Source of the DNA: an uncultured Clostridia bacterium
GTDB lineage: Bacteria; Bacillota; Clostridia; Christensenellales; Aristaeellaceae
Reading direction: 5' to 3'
Length of the DNA: 6,859 nt
Assembly (NCBI GenBank): GCA_937874275.1
Contig: CALNAU010000090.1
Location: forward strand, 1 to 6,859
The notes below the pieces were generated by a model. It saw only the letters and a list, made by a program, of their open reading frames with translations, had not been told where the DNA came from and made no database searches. The position numbers and the translations under genes were made by a program. This document shows, piece by piece, positions 1-5,325 of this stretch (position 1 is the stretch's first letter; every line of letters starts with the position of its first letter).

Positions 1-89
1 TGGCGCAGGGGGTGGGATTCGAACCCACGTGGGCTTGCGCCCAAACTGATTTCGAGTCAGCCCCGTTATGACCGCTTCGATACCCCTGC
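1..89 (-). tRNA. tRNA-Ser (anticodon CGA)
   Basis: This is a complete class II tRNA read on the minus strand. The acceptor strands GCAGGGG (5' end at 89) and CCCCTGC pair, followed by discriminator G and an encoded CCA at 3-1. The anticodon loop is CTCGAAA with anticodon CGA at 54-52, which reads the serine codon UCG. A long variable arm (TGGGC, GCAA loop, GCCCA) is the hallmark of tRNA-Ser. The T arm is GTGGG-TTCGAAT-CCCAC. The 3' end coincides with the window edge, so any downstream terminator or further tRNA is not visible. Confidence 0.97.
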
Positions 90-114
90 ACATGGCGGCG
101 GAACTGCGGAGATT

Positions 115-143
115 ATGCTACCGCAATCCGGCCGGGCTGTCAA
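115..143 (-). promoter_or_regulatory. Promoter of tRNA-Ser
   Basis: Reading the minus strand, a perfect -35 TTGACA (143-138) is separated by exactly 17 bases from a -10-like TAGCAT (120-115). Transcription would begin near 108, about 19 bases before the mature 5' end of the tRNA. The preceding gene ends with a strong terminator at 183-214, so the tRNA needs a promoter of its own, which agrees with this placement. Confidence 0.7.
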
Positions 144-182
144 GGTTTGAGCTCAATAGTCAGCGTCAAGAAGGCCGCTTGT

Positions 183-214
183 ACAACAAACGGGCCGCCC
201 GGTTGGGCGACCCG
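183..214 (-). terminator. Rho-independent terminator of the VanY-like gene
   Basis: On the minus strand a 10-bp stem (214-205 with 200-191, one G-U pair) closes a four-base loop AACC and is followed directly by TTTGTTGT (190-183). It lies 39 bases after the stop codon of the VanY-like gene. The plus-strand reading has no T run after the stem, so the terminator acts on minus-strand transcripts. Confidence 0.88.
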
Positions 215-253
215 AGATGGTATCAGCAGATATGTGGGTCAGCGCGGTGAGGG

Positions 254-1396
254 TCAGTAGGTGACCGCCACCACCAGGCCGCCCATGTTGTCGGCAGAGG
301 CGCTGTAGGAGGCGGCGTTGGCCGGGATGCTGACCTCCGCATCCTCGCCATCGTATGCCACGCGGAAGATTTCATACTTCAGCTGGCCTTCCTCATACAC
401 GGCAATGTGCTTGTTCTCAATGAGGTACTCGATGTACTCCTCCAGGCTGAACTGCTTTTCGTGCATCACCCGGGCATGGGGGATGCCCACATAGCGGTAG
501 GCGTCCATCTTCAGGTCGATGCCGGTCTTATATGACTTGTCGATGGTCTGGGCATTGGGGTAGCCGGACACCGGGAAACGGAACACATACCCATACTTCC
601 AGCTGTTTTCGTACAGCCACTTGGCCTGCTCTGTGGTCTGGAAGTTGGCGGCCACCGCCGCGTTGAGCACCGGGTCATTGGGGCTCCAGGCCTTGATCTC
701 CACCGACAGGCCGCTCTGGTAGTCGCTGGTGCCGGGATAGGATACGCCCTTGCGCACCTCCTCGGTGAGCATGTCGCCCGAGTAGCGGGCGGACAGGCGC
801 TCGGAGGCGGCGTTCCAATAGTTGGTCTGCGTCTGCATGGTGCGGTAGGCGCCGCGCACAATGTAGTTTTCAAGCCCGTCCGCCTTGGCGGCGGCAATCA
901 TCTCGTCCAGCGCCGTCACGGCCTCGGGGAAGAGGGACATCTCGCGTGACTCGGTGGGCACACGGCGGTCGGTCAGCGTCATGATGCTGTCGATCTCGGA
1001 CTCCACCAGCGCAAAATCGGCCGGCAGCATGTGCCAGCGGTTCAGCAGCAACAAGCCACCCTTGAGGGCCTCCGCCCGGCTGATGGTGACCGGGTTGGTG
1101 CCCTTGACCGCGTAGCCCTTGAGGCTCACGATATCGGTGCCGGTTTGCGCGGGCACGGGCCAATCGGGGGCCACGTCCGGTTCCACCTGGGTGCGCTGGG
1201 CCAGCACCGCGTCGTTATAGGCCTGCACCATGGCATTGTTCTCCTCCACGATGCGGCCCTGTTCCTGAATGTAGCGGCCGCGCAGATGCGAATCCAGCAG
1301 CAGATACCCCACCAGGAACACCACGAACAGCACCAGGAGGACGATCATAATCCGCAGCAAGCGAAAGTAGGGATCGGTCCTGTGAGCGTTTGACAT
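254..1396 (-). CDS. Membrane-anchored VanY/M15-like protein lacking catalytic residues
   Basis: This 380-residue protein has a short cytoplasmic N-terminus, one membrane segment (about residues 14-34) and an extracellular part with the VanY/M15 D-Ala-D-Ala carboxypeptidase fold at about 155-305. Family landmarks remain: GAYRT (182-186), SDYQSGLSVE (224-233), WLYENSWKYGYVFRFP (260-275) and YRYVG (300-304). Active members carry SxHxxGxAxD and ExWH motifs. Here the zinc ligands appear as Tyr226 and Glu233, and the ExWH region reads KMDA (296-299), so catalytic Glu and His are gone. Peptidase activity is therefore unlikely; binding or regulating peptidoglycan is inference. A C-terminal tail of about 65 residues follows, probably a small beta domain. 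The ATG at 1396 is chosen because GGAAAGGA precedes it; the upstream in-frame ATG at 1462 overlaps the -10 region. The gene is monocistronic, with its own promoter and terminator. Confidence 0.85.
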   Translation of the reverse strand: MSNAHRTDPYFRLLRIMIVLLVLFVVFLVGYLLLDSHLRGRYIQEQGRIVEENNAMVQAYNDAVLAQRTQVEPDVAPDWPVPAQTGTDIVSLKGYAVKGTNPVTISRAEALKGGLLLLNRWHMLPADFALVESEIDSIMTLTDRRVPTESREMSLFPEAVTALDEMIAAAKADGLENYIVRGAYRTMQTQTNYWNAASERLSARYSGDMLTEEVRKGVSYPGTSDYQSGLSVEIKAWSPNDPVLNAAVAANFQTTEQAKWLYENSWKYGYVFRFPVSGYPNAQTIDKSYKTGIDLKMDAYRYVGIPHARVMHEKQFSLEEYIEYLIENKHIAVYEEGQLKYEIFRVAYDGEDAEVSIPANAASYSASADNMGGLVVAVTY

Positions 1397-1409
1397 GTTT
1401 TCATCCTTT

Positions 1410-1426
1410 CCGCGCGTGGCGCGCAG
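1410..1426 (-). promoter_or_regulatory. Leader hairpin just before the VanY-like ribosome binding site
   Basis: In the roughly 60-base leader of the VanY-like mRNA, CTGCGCG (1426-1420) can pair with CGCGCGG (1416-1410) across a three-base loop CCA. The stem is 7 bp with one G-U pair. It ends beside the AAAGGA ribosome binding site, so it could influence access to that site. No ligand-binding fold is apparent. Confidence 0.35.
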
Positions 1427-1462
1427 GCAGCCTGTACGCCTCGGATGGTTTATACCGTCCAA

Positions 1463-1491
1463 TATATAACAGAATCATGACAATATGTCAA
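1463..1491 (-). promoter_or_regulatory. Strong sigma-A-type promoter of the VanY-like gene
   Basis: On the minus strand a perfect -35 TTGACA (1491-1486) stands 17 bases before TATATA (1468-1463). The region is A+T-rich in otherwise G+C-rich surroundings. Transcription should begin near 1456, giving a leader of about 60 bases. This supports translation starting at 1396 rather than at the ATG at 1462. Confidence 0.82.
1478..1490. promoter_or_regulatory. Possible operator: TGACA-ATA-TGTCA palindrome over the -35 box
   Basis: A 13-base inverted repeat with perfect 5-base arms (1478-1482 and 1486-1490) overlaps the -35 hexamer of the VanY-like promoter. A dimeric repressor bound here would block RNA polymerase. 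The arms are short, and part of the symmetry comes from the TTGACA box itself, so chance is possible. Confidence 0.35.
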
Positions 1492-1577
1492 TCATTTGTT
1501 CATGAAATCGGCCATTTTGATGAATATTTTTACAGGTATAGCCCGCCGACCGAAAAAAATCCGCAGGTCAGCAAGAC

Positions 1578-1838
1578 TCAGGGCTGGCTTTCCTCCAGCA
1601 TGGCGGCCAGCCGCTCCAGCGCCTCGGCCTCATCCACACCGGAGACGACGAGCATGAACTCGCGGCCCGTAGACTCTGATATGCTCAGCAGCCCCAGCAT
1701 CGACTTGCCGTTGATGGTGGCCCCCTTGCGCTCCAGCAGCACATTGGCGCTAAAACTGCTGGCGGCGGTCACCAGGCGGATGACCCGGTCCCGGTTCATG
1801 GGCAGGGAGCCCGTCAGGTATACGGCTTTTTGTAACAC
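1578..1838 (-). CDS. HPr/Crh-like protein with Asn in place of His15
   Basis: This 86-residue protein has the length and fold pattern of HPr, the phosphocarrier of the sugar phosphotransferase system. Numbering matches Bacillus HPr exactly. The site normally occupied by phosphorylatable His15 is Asn15, and Arg17 and Pro18 are Asp17 and Arg18, so transfer of phosphate from Enzyme I should not occur. The regulatory site is kept: INGKSMLGLLS (42-52) places Ser46 where HPr kinase acts. This matches the logic of Crh, the catabolite-repression homologue of Bacillus, which has Gln15 and also lies next to whiA. A role as CcpA corepressor or metabolic signal is inferred from the family. The GTG at 1838 is chosen because GGAGGGG (1850-1844) precedes it at good spacing; an in-frame TTG at 1865 would add nine residues upstream of that site. 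It is the last gene of the murB-whiA unit. Confidence 0.85.
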   Translation of the reverse strand: MLQKAVYLTGSLPMNRDRVIRLVTAASSFSANVLLERKGATINGKSMLGLLSISESTGREFMLVVSGVDEAEALERLAAMLEESQP

Positions 1839-1843
1839 AAAAA

Positions 1844-1850
1844 CCCCTCC
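1844..1850 (-). promoter_or_regulatory. Ribosome binding site fixing the GTG start of the Crh-like gene
   Basis: The minus strand reads GGAGGGG, then five T, then GTG. The Shine-Dalgarno core GGAGG is seven bases from the GTG at 1838. A longer reading from TTG at 1865 would place this site inside the coding region, and the resulting 95-residue protein would exceed the usual HPr length. Confidence 0.8.
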
Positions 1851-1860
1851 ATCCCGTGCA

Positions 1861-1915
1861 GGCAACCAAATGCCTCGGCTGCCTGTCCGTATCTGTTACC
1901 CGGCCATGTGCCGGG
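1861..1915 (-). other. Two stem-loops between whiA and the Crh-like gene
   Basis: The 79-base gap holds two stem-loops in the transcript. The first, two bases after the whiA stop, pairs CCCGGC (1915-1910) with GCCGGG (1904-1899) around a five-base loop. The second pairs GGCAGCC (1883-1877) with GGTTGCC (1867-1861), with one G-U pair and a nine-base loop. Neither is followed by a T run, so they are not typical terminators. They may stabilise or process the mRNA or dampen expression of the distal gene; that is inference. Confidence 0.45.
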
Positions 1916-1917
1916 AT

Positions 1918-2847
1918 TCAATCAAGGGTTTGTGCGAAGGCGGCGATGCGGCGCATGCGCTGCTGTACGCCGGATTTGGTGAGCGGGGGCGAAAGCATGT
2001 CCCCCAGCTCCTTGAGGCCCGCGTCCGGGTTGCTCAGGCGCAGGCGGGCCAATTCCTCCAGCTCCCGCGGCAGTGCCGTCAGGCCGCGCGCCAGCGAGAT
2101 GCGGGTAATCTGCTCCACCTGGCGCTGGGCTGCGCTCAGCTGCTTGGTGAGGTTGGCGTGGTCGCAGTTGGTGGCGCGGTTCACGCCGGCCGACAGGCTG
2201 CCCGCGGCGCGCACATTCTCCACATGAAACACCGCACGGCTGGCGCCCATCAGGCCAAGCAGCGTCACCAGGGCATCGCCTTGGCGCAGGTACACCACCT
2301 CGCTGCCCCGTCGCTGGATGTGCCCGGTGGGTACGCCATTGAGTGTCAACAGCCTGGCCAGGTGCGCCGCGCGGGCGGCATCGGCCAGCACAAACTCTGC
2401 CCGATAGCCCCTGGCCGGGTCGGTCACGGTGCCGCAGCCCAGGAAAGCGCCGCGTATCCACGCGCGCCGGCAGCAGATGCGCCGCGTCTGGCGCAGCGGC
2501 ACACCGCGCAGGCCAATGCCTTCACGCCGCTGCGGGTCCATGCCTCGCAGCACGGTGCGGGTATCCTCCGGCGTCAGGCGCAGCTGGTACTGGCGTACGC
2601 CGCCAAAGCTGCCCAGGCGCACCAGCCGGGGCGCCGCCGAAATGCCATGGCGGCGCTTGAGCAATGTGAAGATGCGGCGCAGCACGCCGGCTGATTGTGT
2701 TACATAGTGCAGCTGCACGCGCCCGGCACCCAATAGGCTGATGGAGCCGCAGCAGGCAGTCAGCGCGTTGAGCTCGCTGGTCATGCAGCAGGTTTTTTCA
2801 AGCGGCAGCGATATGAGCTCCTGCTTAACGGTGGCGGTGAAATTCAT
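1918..2847 (-). CDS. whiA: DNA-binding protein WhiA
   Basis: WhiA is a DNA-binding protein found across Gram-positive bacteria. It activates sporulation and division genes in Streptomyces and affects chromosome segregation, division and metabolism in Bacillus. This 309-residue protein has the typical N-terminus (FTATVKQEL, ending in an ELNALTACCGS helix), a LAGLIDADG-like segment RAWIRGAFLGCGTVTDP (128-144), and the strongly conserved linker ENVRAAG...VNRATNCDHANLTK (210-235). A C-terminal helix-turn-helix region (about 270-305, with LTKSGVQQRMRRI) follows. WhiA homologues of this class have lost the endonuclease activity of their LAGLIDADG relatives. The start ATG overlaps the stop of murB as ATGA, so the two are probably translated together; no strong separate ribosome binding site is seen. 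Length is at the short end of the family, with no sign of truncation. Confidence 0.96.
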   Translation of the reverse strand: MNFTATVKQELISLPLEKTCCMTSELNALTACCGSISLLGAGRVQLHYVTQSAGVLRRIFTLLKRRHGISAAPRLVRLGSFGGVRQYQLRLTPEDTRTVLRGMDPQRREGIGLRGVPLRQTRRICCRRAWIRGAFLGCGTVTDPARGYRAEFVLADAARAAHLARLLTLNGVPTGHIQRRGSEVVYLRQGDALVTLLGLMGASRAVFHVENVRAAGSLSAGVNRATNCDHANLTKQLSAAQRQVEQITRISLARGLTALPRELEELARLRLSNPDAGLKELGDMLSPPLTKSGVQQRMRRIAAFAQTLD

Positions 2848-3761
2848 GTGGCCTGGCGGCGGATGATGCGCACCTCGGGCTCCAGCCGCACGCCGCTCAT
2901 CTGCTCTACCGTGTGTTGCACATGCGCCACCAGCCCCAGGAAATCCTGTGCTGTGGCACCGCCCAGGTTAATCAAAAACCCGGCATGCAGCTCGCTGACC
3001 TGGGCCGCGCCCACGCGGCTGCCCTTGAGACCGGCCTGCTCGATAAGCGCGCCGGCGAAGTAACCCGGCGGGCGCTTGAAAAAGGAGCCCGCGCTGGGGT
3101 AGGTAAGCGGCTGCTTTTCACGGCGATGCCGCTGATTTTCCTGTACACAGTGGCGGATGGCTTCGCCATCGCCGGGCTTGAGCTCCATGCACACGCTGAG
3201 CACCGTATAGCCCTCGTGCATCATCAGGCTGCTGCGGTAGCCATAGCCGATGTCCTTCACCGGCAGGCGCACGGGCCGGCCCTGCTTGTCCAGACAGTCC
3301 ACAAAGCGGACGATATGGGCCATCTCGCCGCCGTAGGCGCCCGCGTTCATCAGCGCGGCGCCGCCCAGCGAGGCCGGGATACCGGCGGCAAACTCCAGCC
3401 CGGCCAGGCTATGCTCCACCGACAGGCGGCTGAGCGCCATCAGCGAGGCGCCCGCCTGAGCGGTCAGCACATTGCCCTCCAAATGAACCTGGGCAAATGC
3501 CTCACCAAAGTGAATCACCAGGCCGTCAAAGCCGGCGTCATCCACCAATAAATTGGAGCCATTGCCCAGCAGCAGCATAGGGATGCCGCGCTGATGCGCT
3601 GCCCGGATTGCCCGCGCCACCTGCTCTGCGCTGGTGGCTTCCATCAAAAAGGCTGCGGGGCCGCCCACCTTGATGGTGGTGTAGGCCGACATGGGGCGGT
3701 TAAAAAACAGCTCTTCCTGCGGCAGAGCGTCAGTCAAAGCATGGGGTGCGTGCGTTTGCAT
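2844..3761 (-). CDS. murB: UDP-N-acetylenolpyruvoylglucosamine reductase (MurB)
   Basis: MurB is a cytoplasmic FAD enzyme that uses NADPH to reduce UDP-GlcNAc-enolpyruvate to UDP-MurNAc, the second committed step of peptidoglycan synthesis. The 305-residue protein has the FAD-binding pattern TTIKVGGPA (28-36) and GNGSNLLV (66-73). It also has GIPASLGGAALMNAGAYGGE (127-146), YRSS (175-178), the catalytic-serine loop PSAGSFFKRP (222-231, Ser226) and the C-terminal EPEVR (294-298) with the catalytic Glu. This is the short type usual in Gram-positive bacteria. The ATG at 3761 is chosen because GGAGG (3770-3766) lies four bases ahead; the upstream in-frame ATG at 3794 sits beyond the -10 box and would add eleven poorly conserved residues. 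The gene heads a unit with whiA and the Crh-like gene. In many Firmicutes rapZ and glmR (yvcK) are found near whiA, but here whiA follows murB directly. Confidence 0.96.
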   Translation of the reverse strand: MQTHAPHALTDALPQEELFFNRPMSAYTTIKVGGPAAFLMEATSAEQVARAIRAAHQRGIPMLLLGNGSNLLVDDAGFDGLVIHFGEAFAQVHLEGNVLTAQAGASLMALSRLSVEHSLAGLEFAAGIPASLGGAALMNAGAYGGEMAHIVRFVDCLDKQGRPVRLPVKDIGYGYRSSLMMHEGYTVLSVCMELKPGDGEAIRHCVQENQRHRREKQPLTYPSAGSFFKRPPGYFAGALIEQAGLKGSRVGAAQVSELHAGFLINLGGATAQDFLGLVAHVQHTVEQMSGVRLEPEVRIIRRQAT

Positions 3762-3784
3762 AGGTCCTCCGTCTAATCGGGCAT

Positions 3785-3814
3785 AGTATACCATGCCGCG
3801 AGCGAAGGGGGCAA
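3785..3814 (-). promoter_or_regulatory. Promoter of the murB-whiA-Crh-like unit
   Basis: On the minus strand TTGCCC (3814-3809) and TATACT (3790-3785) are separated by 18 bases. The -10 box is good and the -35 box moderate. Transcription would start near 3778, about 17 bases before the murB ATG, leaving room for the GGAGG site at 3770-3766. No terminator is evident after the upstream citXG gene, so some transcripts may also read through from there. Confidence 0.65.
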
Positions 3815-3845
3815 GCGCGCACCCACCGCGACCTGCCCGATTGGA

Positions 3846-3866
3846 GTATCGCGAAATGTATCACGA
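3846..3866. repeat. Short direct repeat upstream of the murB promoter
   Basis: GTATCGCGA (3846-3854) and GTATCACGA (3858-3866) repeat with a 12-base period and one mismatch. They lie in the 118-base gap between citXG and murB, about 32-52 bases upstream of the murB -35 box. The position would suit an activator or regulator, but two 9-base copies are weak evidence. Otherwise this gap holds only the murB promoter and leader. Confidence 0.25.
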
Positions 3867-3879
3867 CAAGGTTTGCGCG

Positions 3880-5172
3880 CTATCCCTCATATAAATACAG
3901 GAAGAATGCCACCGCCAGCAAATCGGCGCTGCCGCCCGGGCTGATGCCTCGGGCCGTCACAGCCTGTGAAAAGGTCAGCAATTCCTCGGAGGGTACACCC
4001 CGCGCCAGCAAGTCGCGCGCGCCCTGCTGCATCAAGGCCAAGCCGTCCTCGCCCGCGCGGTAGAGCACATTGGTATCGCGCACCTGCGCCATCAGCGCGA
4101 GCAGCGCCTTGGCGCCCGCCCGGTCGGGGCCTTCCCCCCGGTTCATGGCATCGCGCAGCACAGGCAGCGCCGCCATGGCCGACGGAAAGCCTGCCGCGGC
4201 CTCGCCCCGCGCCCCCATGTCGCCGTACTGCTGCCGCACCCGTCCGCCGTGGCTGGCATCCGCCGCGTCCCCCAGGGCAGGCCGCGCAATTTGCCCGGCC
4301 AGGGCGCACAGTTCCTCCGCATTCCGGCTGCCGCTCAAACGCCCCGCCGCGGCGCACAGGATACCCAGCGAAAAGATGAGCCCCTTGTGGGTGTTGACGC
4401 CGCCCGTTTCGCGCGCCATAGCCTGCTCTGCCAGCAGCCCCAGGGGACGCAGGTACCCGAGCAAGGCATCAATTGGCACATCAGCGCGCTGTCCCACAAT
4501 TGCGCATTGGGCAAAGTAGGGCGCAATGGCCGCCGCGCTGCGCATGAAGGTGAAAAAATCCATGTCGTCATGCGCGCCGTTGTCCGCCCGGTCCACCAAG
4601 CCGGGCTTGGGTGTGATGGCGACCTCATACAACAGGCTGAGCAGGGCGAGCCGCGCGGTCCGCGAGGCCTCATCCTCCGCTCCCGTCAGCATCGCCCGAA
4701 AGGCCGCCTGTGTATCCCGGGCGCTGTGCGCGCGGCCGGTGATGCAGGCCGTGGCCGGGCGCGCGCCGCACACCGCGCAGGCGCGCGGCGGCAAGCCCAA
4801 ATCGCTGCGGGACAGAGGTTGCCCACCCGATAACATCACATCCAAATCCAGCAGTGCGCCGTCGGGATGTGTCTCTTCAAACCGGATGGCCAGCGCTTTG
4901 GCCGCGCGCGCATCGGCCACCGCGTAGTGCCTGGCCGGGCCCTCGGCATCATGGGTTTCCAGCAGCAGCACAGGCGCCATATCCTCCGCCTGCATTGCGG
5001 CCTCCAATTGACTGCACAGCGTGGCGAAAACCTGCCGGAAGGCTTCCTCCTGCCGCAGGGCATGGGGCGCGCGCAAGGTGGCCGTCAGCAGGGCATACCC
5101 GCACGTCCCGGCCAGATAAAGCCGGGTCTGCCATCGCAGCTCGCGGGCTGCCAGTACGGGGCTGTGGGTCAT
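3880..5172 (-). CDS. CitX-CitG fusion for the citrate lyase prosthetic group
   Basis: This 430-residue protein fuses two enzymes that mature the acyl carrier subunit of citrate lyase. The N-terminal CitX part (about 1-165) transfers the triphosphoribosyl-dephospho-CoA group to the carrier. It shows EETHPDGALLDLDV (99-112), PLSRSDLGLPPR (119-130) and the family Cys/His cluster CAVC...C...H (132-149). The C-terminal CitG part (about 170-430) makes that group from dephospho-CoA and ATP. It shows TPKPGLVDRADNGAHDDMDF (187-206), GGVNTHKGLIFSLG (257-270), GDMGARGEAAAGFPS (317-331), DTNVLYR (366-372) and ISPGGSADLLA (410-420). Such fusions, called CitXG, are known elsewhere. AGGAGG lies just before the ATG at 5172 and fixes the start; the frame stays open upstream but crosses the promoter. 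The citrate lyase subunits (citDEF) and ligase (citC) are not in the window, which is unusual because these genes normally cluster. The fusion call is firm; use on citrate lyase here is inferred. Confidence 0.92.
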   Translation of the reverse strand: MTHSPVLAARELRWQTRLYLAGTCGYALLTATLRAPHALRQEEAFRQVFATLCSQLEAAMQAEDMAPVLLLETHDAEGPARHYAVADARAAKALAIRFEETHPDGALLDLDVMLSGGQPLSRSDLGLPPRACAVCGARPATACITGRAHSARDTQAAFRAMLTGAEDEASRTARLALLSLLYEVAITPKPGLVDRADNGAHDDMDFFTFMRSAAAIAPYFAQCAIVGQRADVPIDALLGYLRPLGLLAEQAMARETGGVNTHKGLIFSLGILCAAAGRLSGSRNAEELCALAGQIARPALGDAADASHGGRVRQQYGDMGARGEAAAGFPSAMAALPVLRDAMNRGEGPDRAGAKALLALMAQVRDTNVLYRAGEDGLALMQQGARDLLARGVPSEELLTFSQAVTARGISPGGSADLLAVAFFLYLYEG

Positions 5173-5218
5173 GCAGGCCTCCTCGCCGGAATATGTCGCT
5201 GCTGATACAGTCCAGAGA

Positions 5219-5247
5219 ATTGTAGCATGGGGGTACGCCGCTTTCAA
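5219..5247 (-). promoter_or_regulatory. Promoter of citXG
   Basis: On the minus strand TTGAAA (5247-5242) is separated by 17 bases from TACAAT (5224-5219). Both boxes are five of six matches to consensus. Transcription would start near 5212, giving a leader of about 40 bases. An inverted repeat CGCTT-TC-AAGCG (5239-5250) overlaps the -35 box and could be an operator. Confidence 0.78.
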
Positions 5248-5263
5248 GCGAAGCCGGGCATGG

Positions 5264-5292
5264 TTGACAGCGGTCTCGCCGGGTGATAGCCT
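5264..5292 (+). promoter_or_regulatory. Divergent promoter of the HD-domain gene
   Basis: On the plus strand a perfect TTGACA (5264-5269) is followed after 17 bases by TAGCCT (5287-5292), a weak -10 box. Transcription would begin near 5299, about 27 bases before the ATG at 5326. The -35 box is back to back with that of citXG, with only 16 bases between them. Confidence 0.6.
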
Positions 5293-5325
5293 GCGATACA
5301 AGGAATGACCAAGGAGGACACAGCC

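Noticed and set aside
1..253. tRNA-Ser as an integration site for a mobile element
   Set aside because: No integrase gene, no repeated copy of the tRNA 3' end and no foreign-looking genes are in the window. The 3' end of the tRNA is at the window edge, so the downstream side cannot be judged.
1443..1460. Imperfect inverted repeat GGATGG / CCGTCC near the start of transcription of the VanY-like gene
   Set aside because: It has a central mismatch in short arms and no other support, so it is indistinguishable from chance.
1530..1577. Possible terminator after the Crh-like gene, including a T7 run on the minus strand
   Set aside because: The T run lies inside the loop of the only plausible stem (GCTGACC with GGTCGGC) rather than after it, and no stable stem ends directly before the T run.
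1390..2694. A 434-codon plus-strand open frame antisense to the VanY promoter region, the Crh-like gene and whiA
   Set aside because: It overlaps well-recognised minus-strand genes and intergenic promoter DNA, its translation shows low-complexity Ala/Arg/Gln composition, and no family is recognisable. Long antisense frames are expected in G+C-rich coding DNA.
3845..4379. Overlapping plus- and minus-strand open frames of about 137-156 codons within the citG half
   Set aside because: They are rich in Arg, Pro and Ala and show no family features. The minus-strand CitG frame is conserved throughout.
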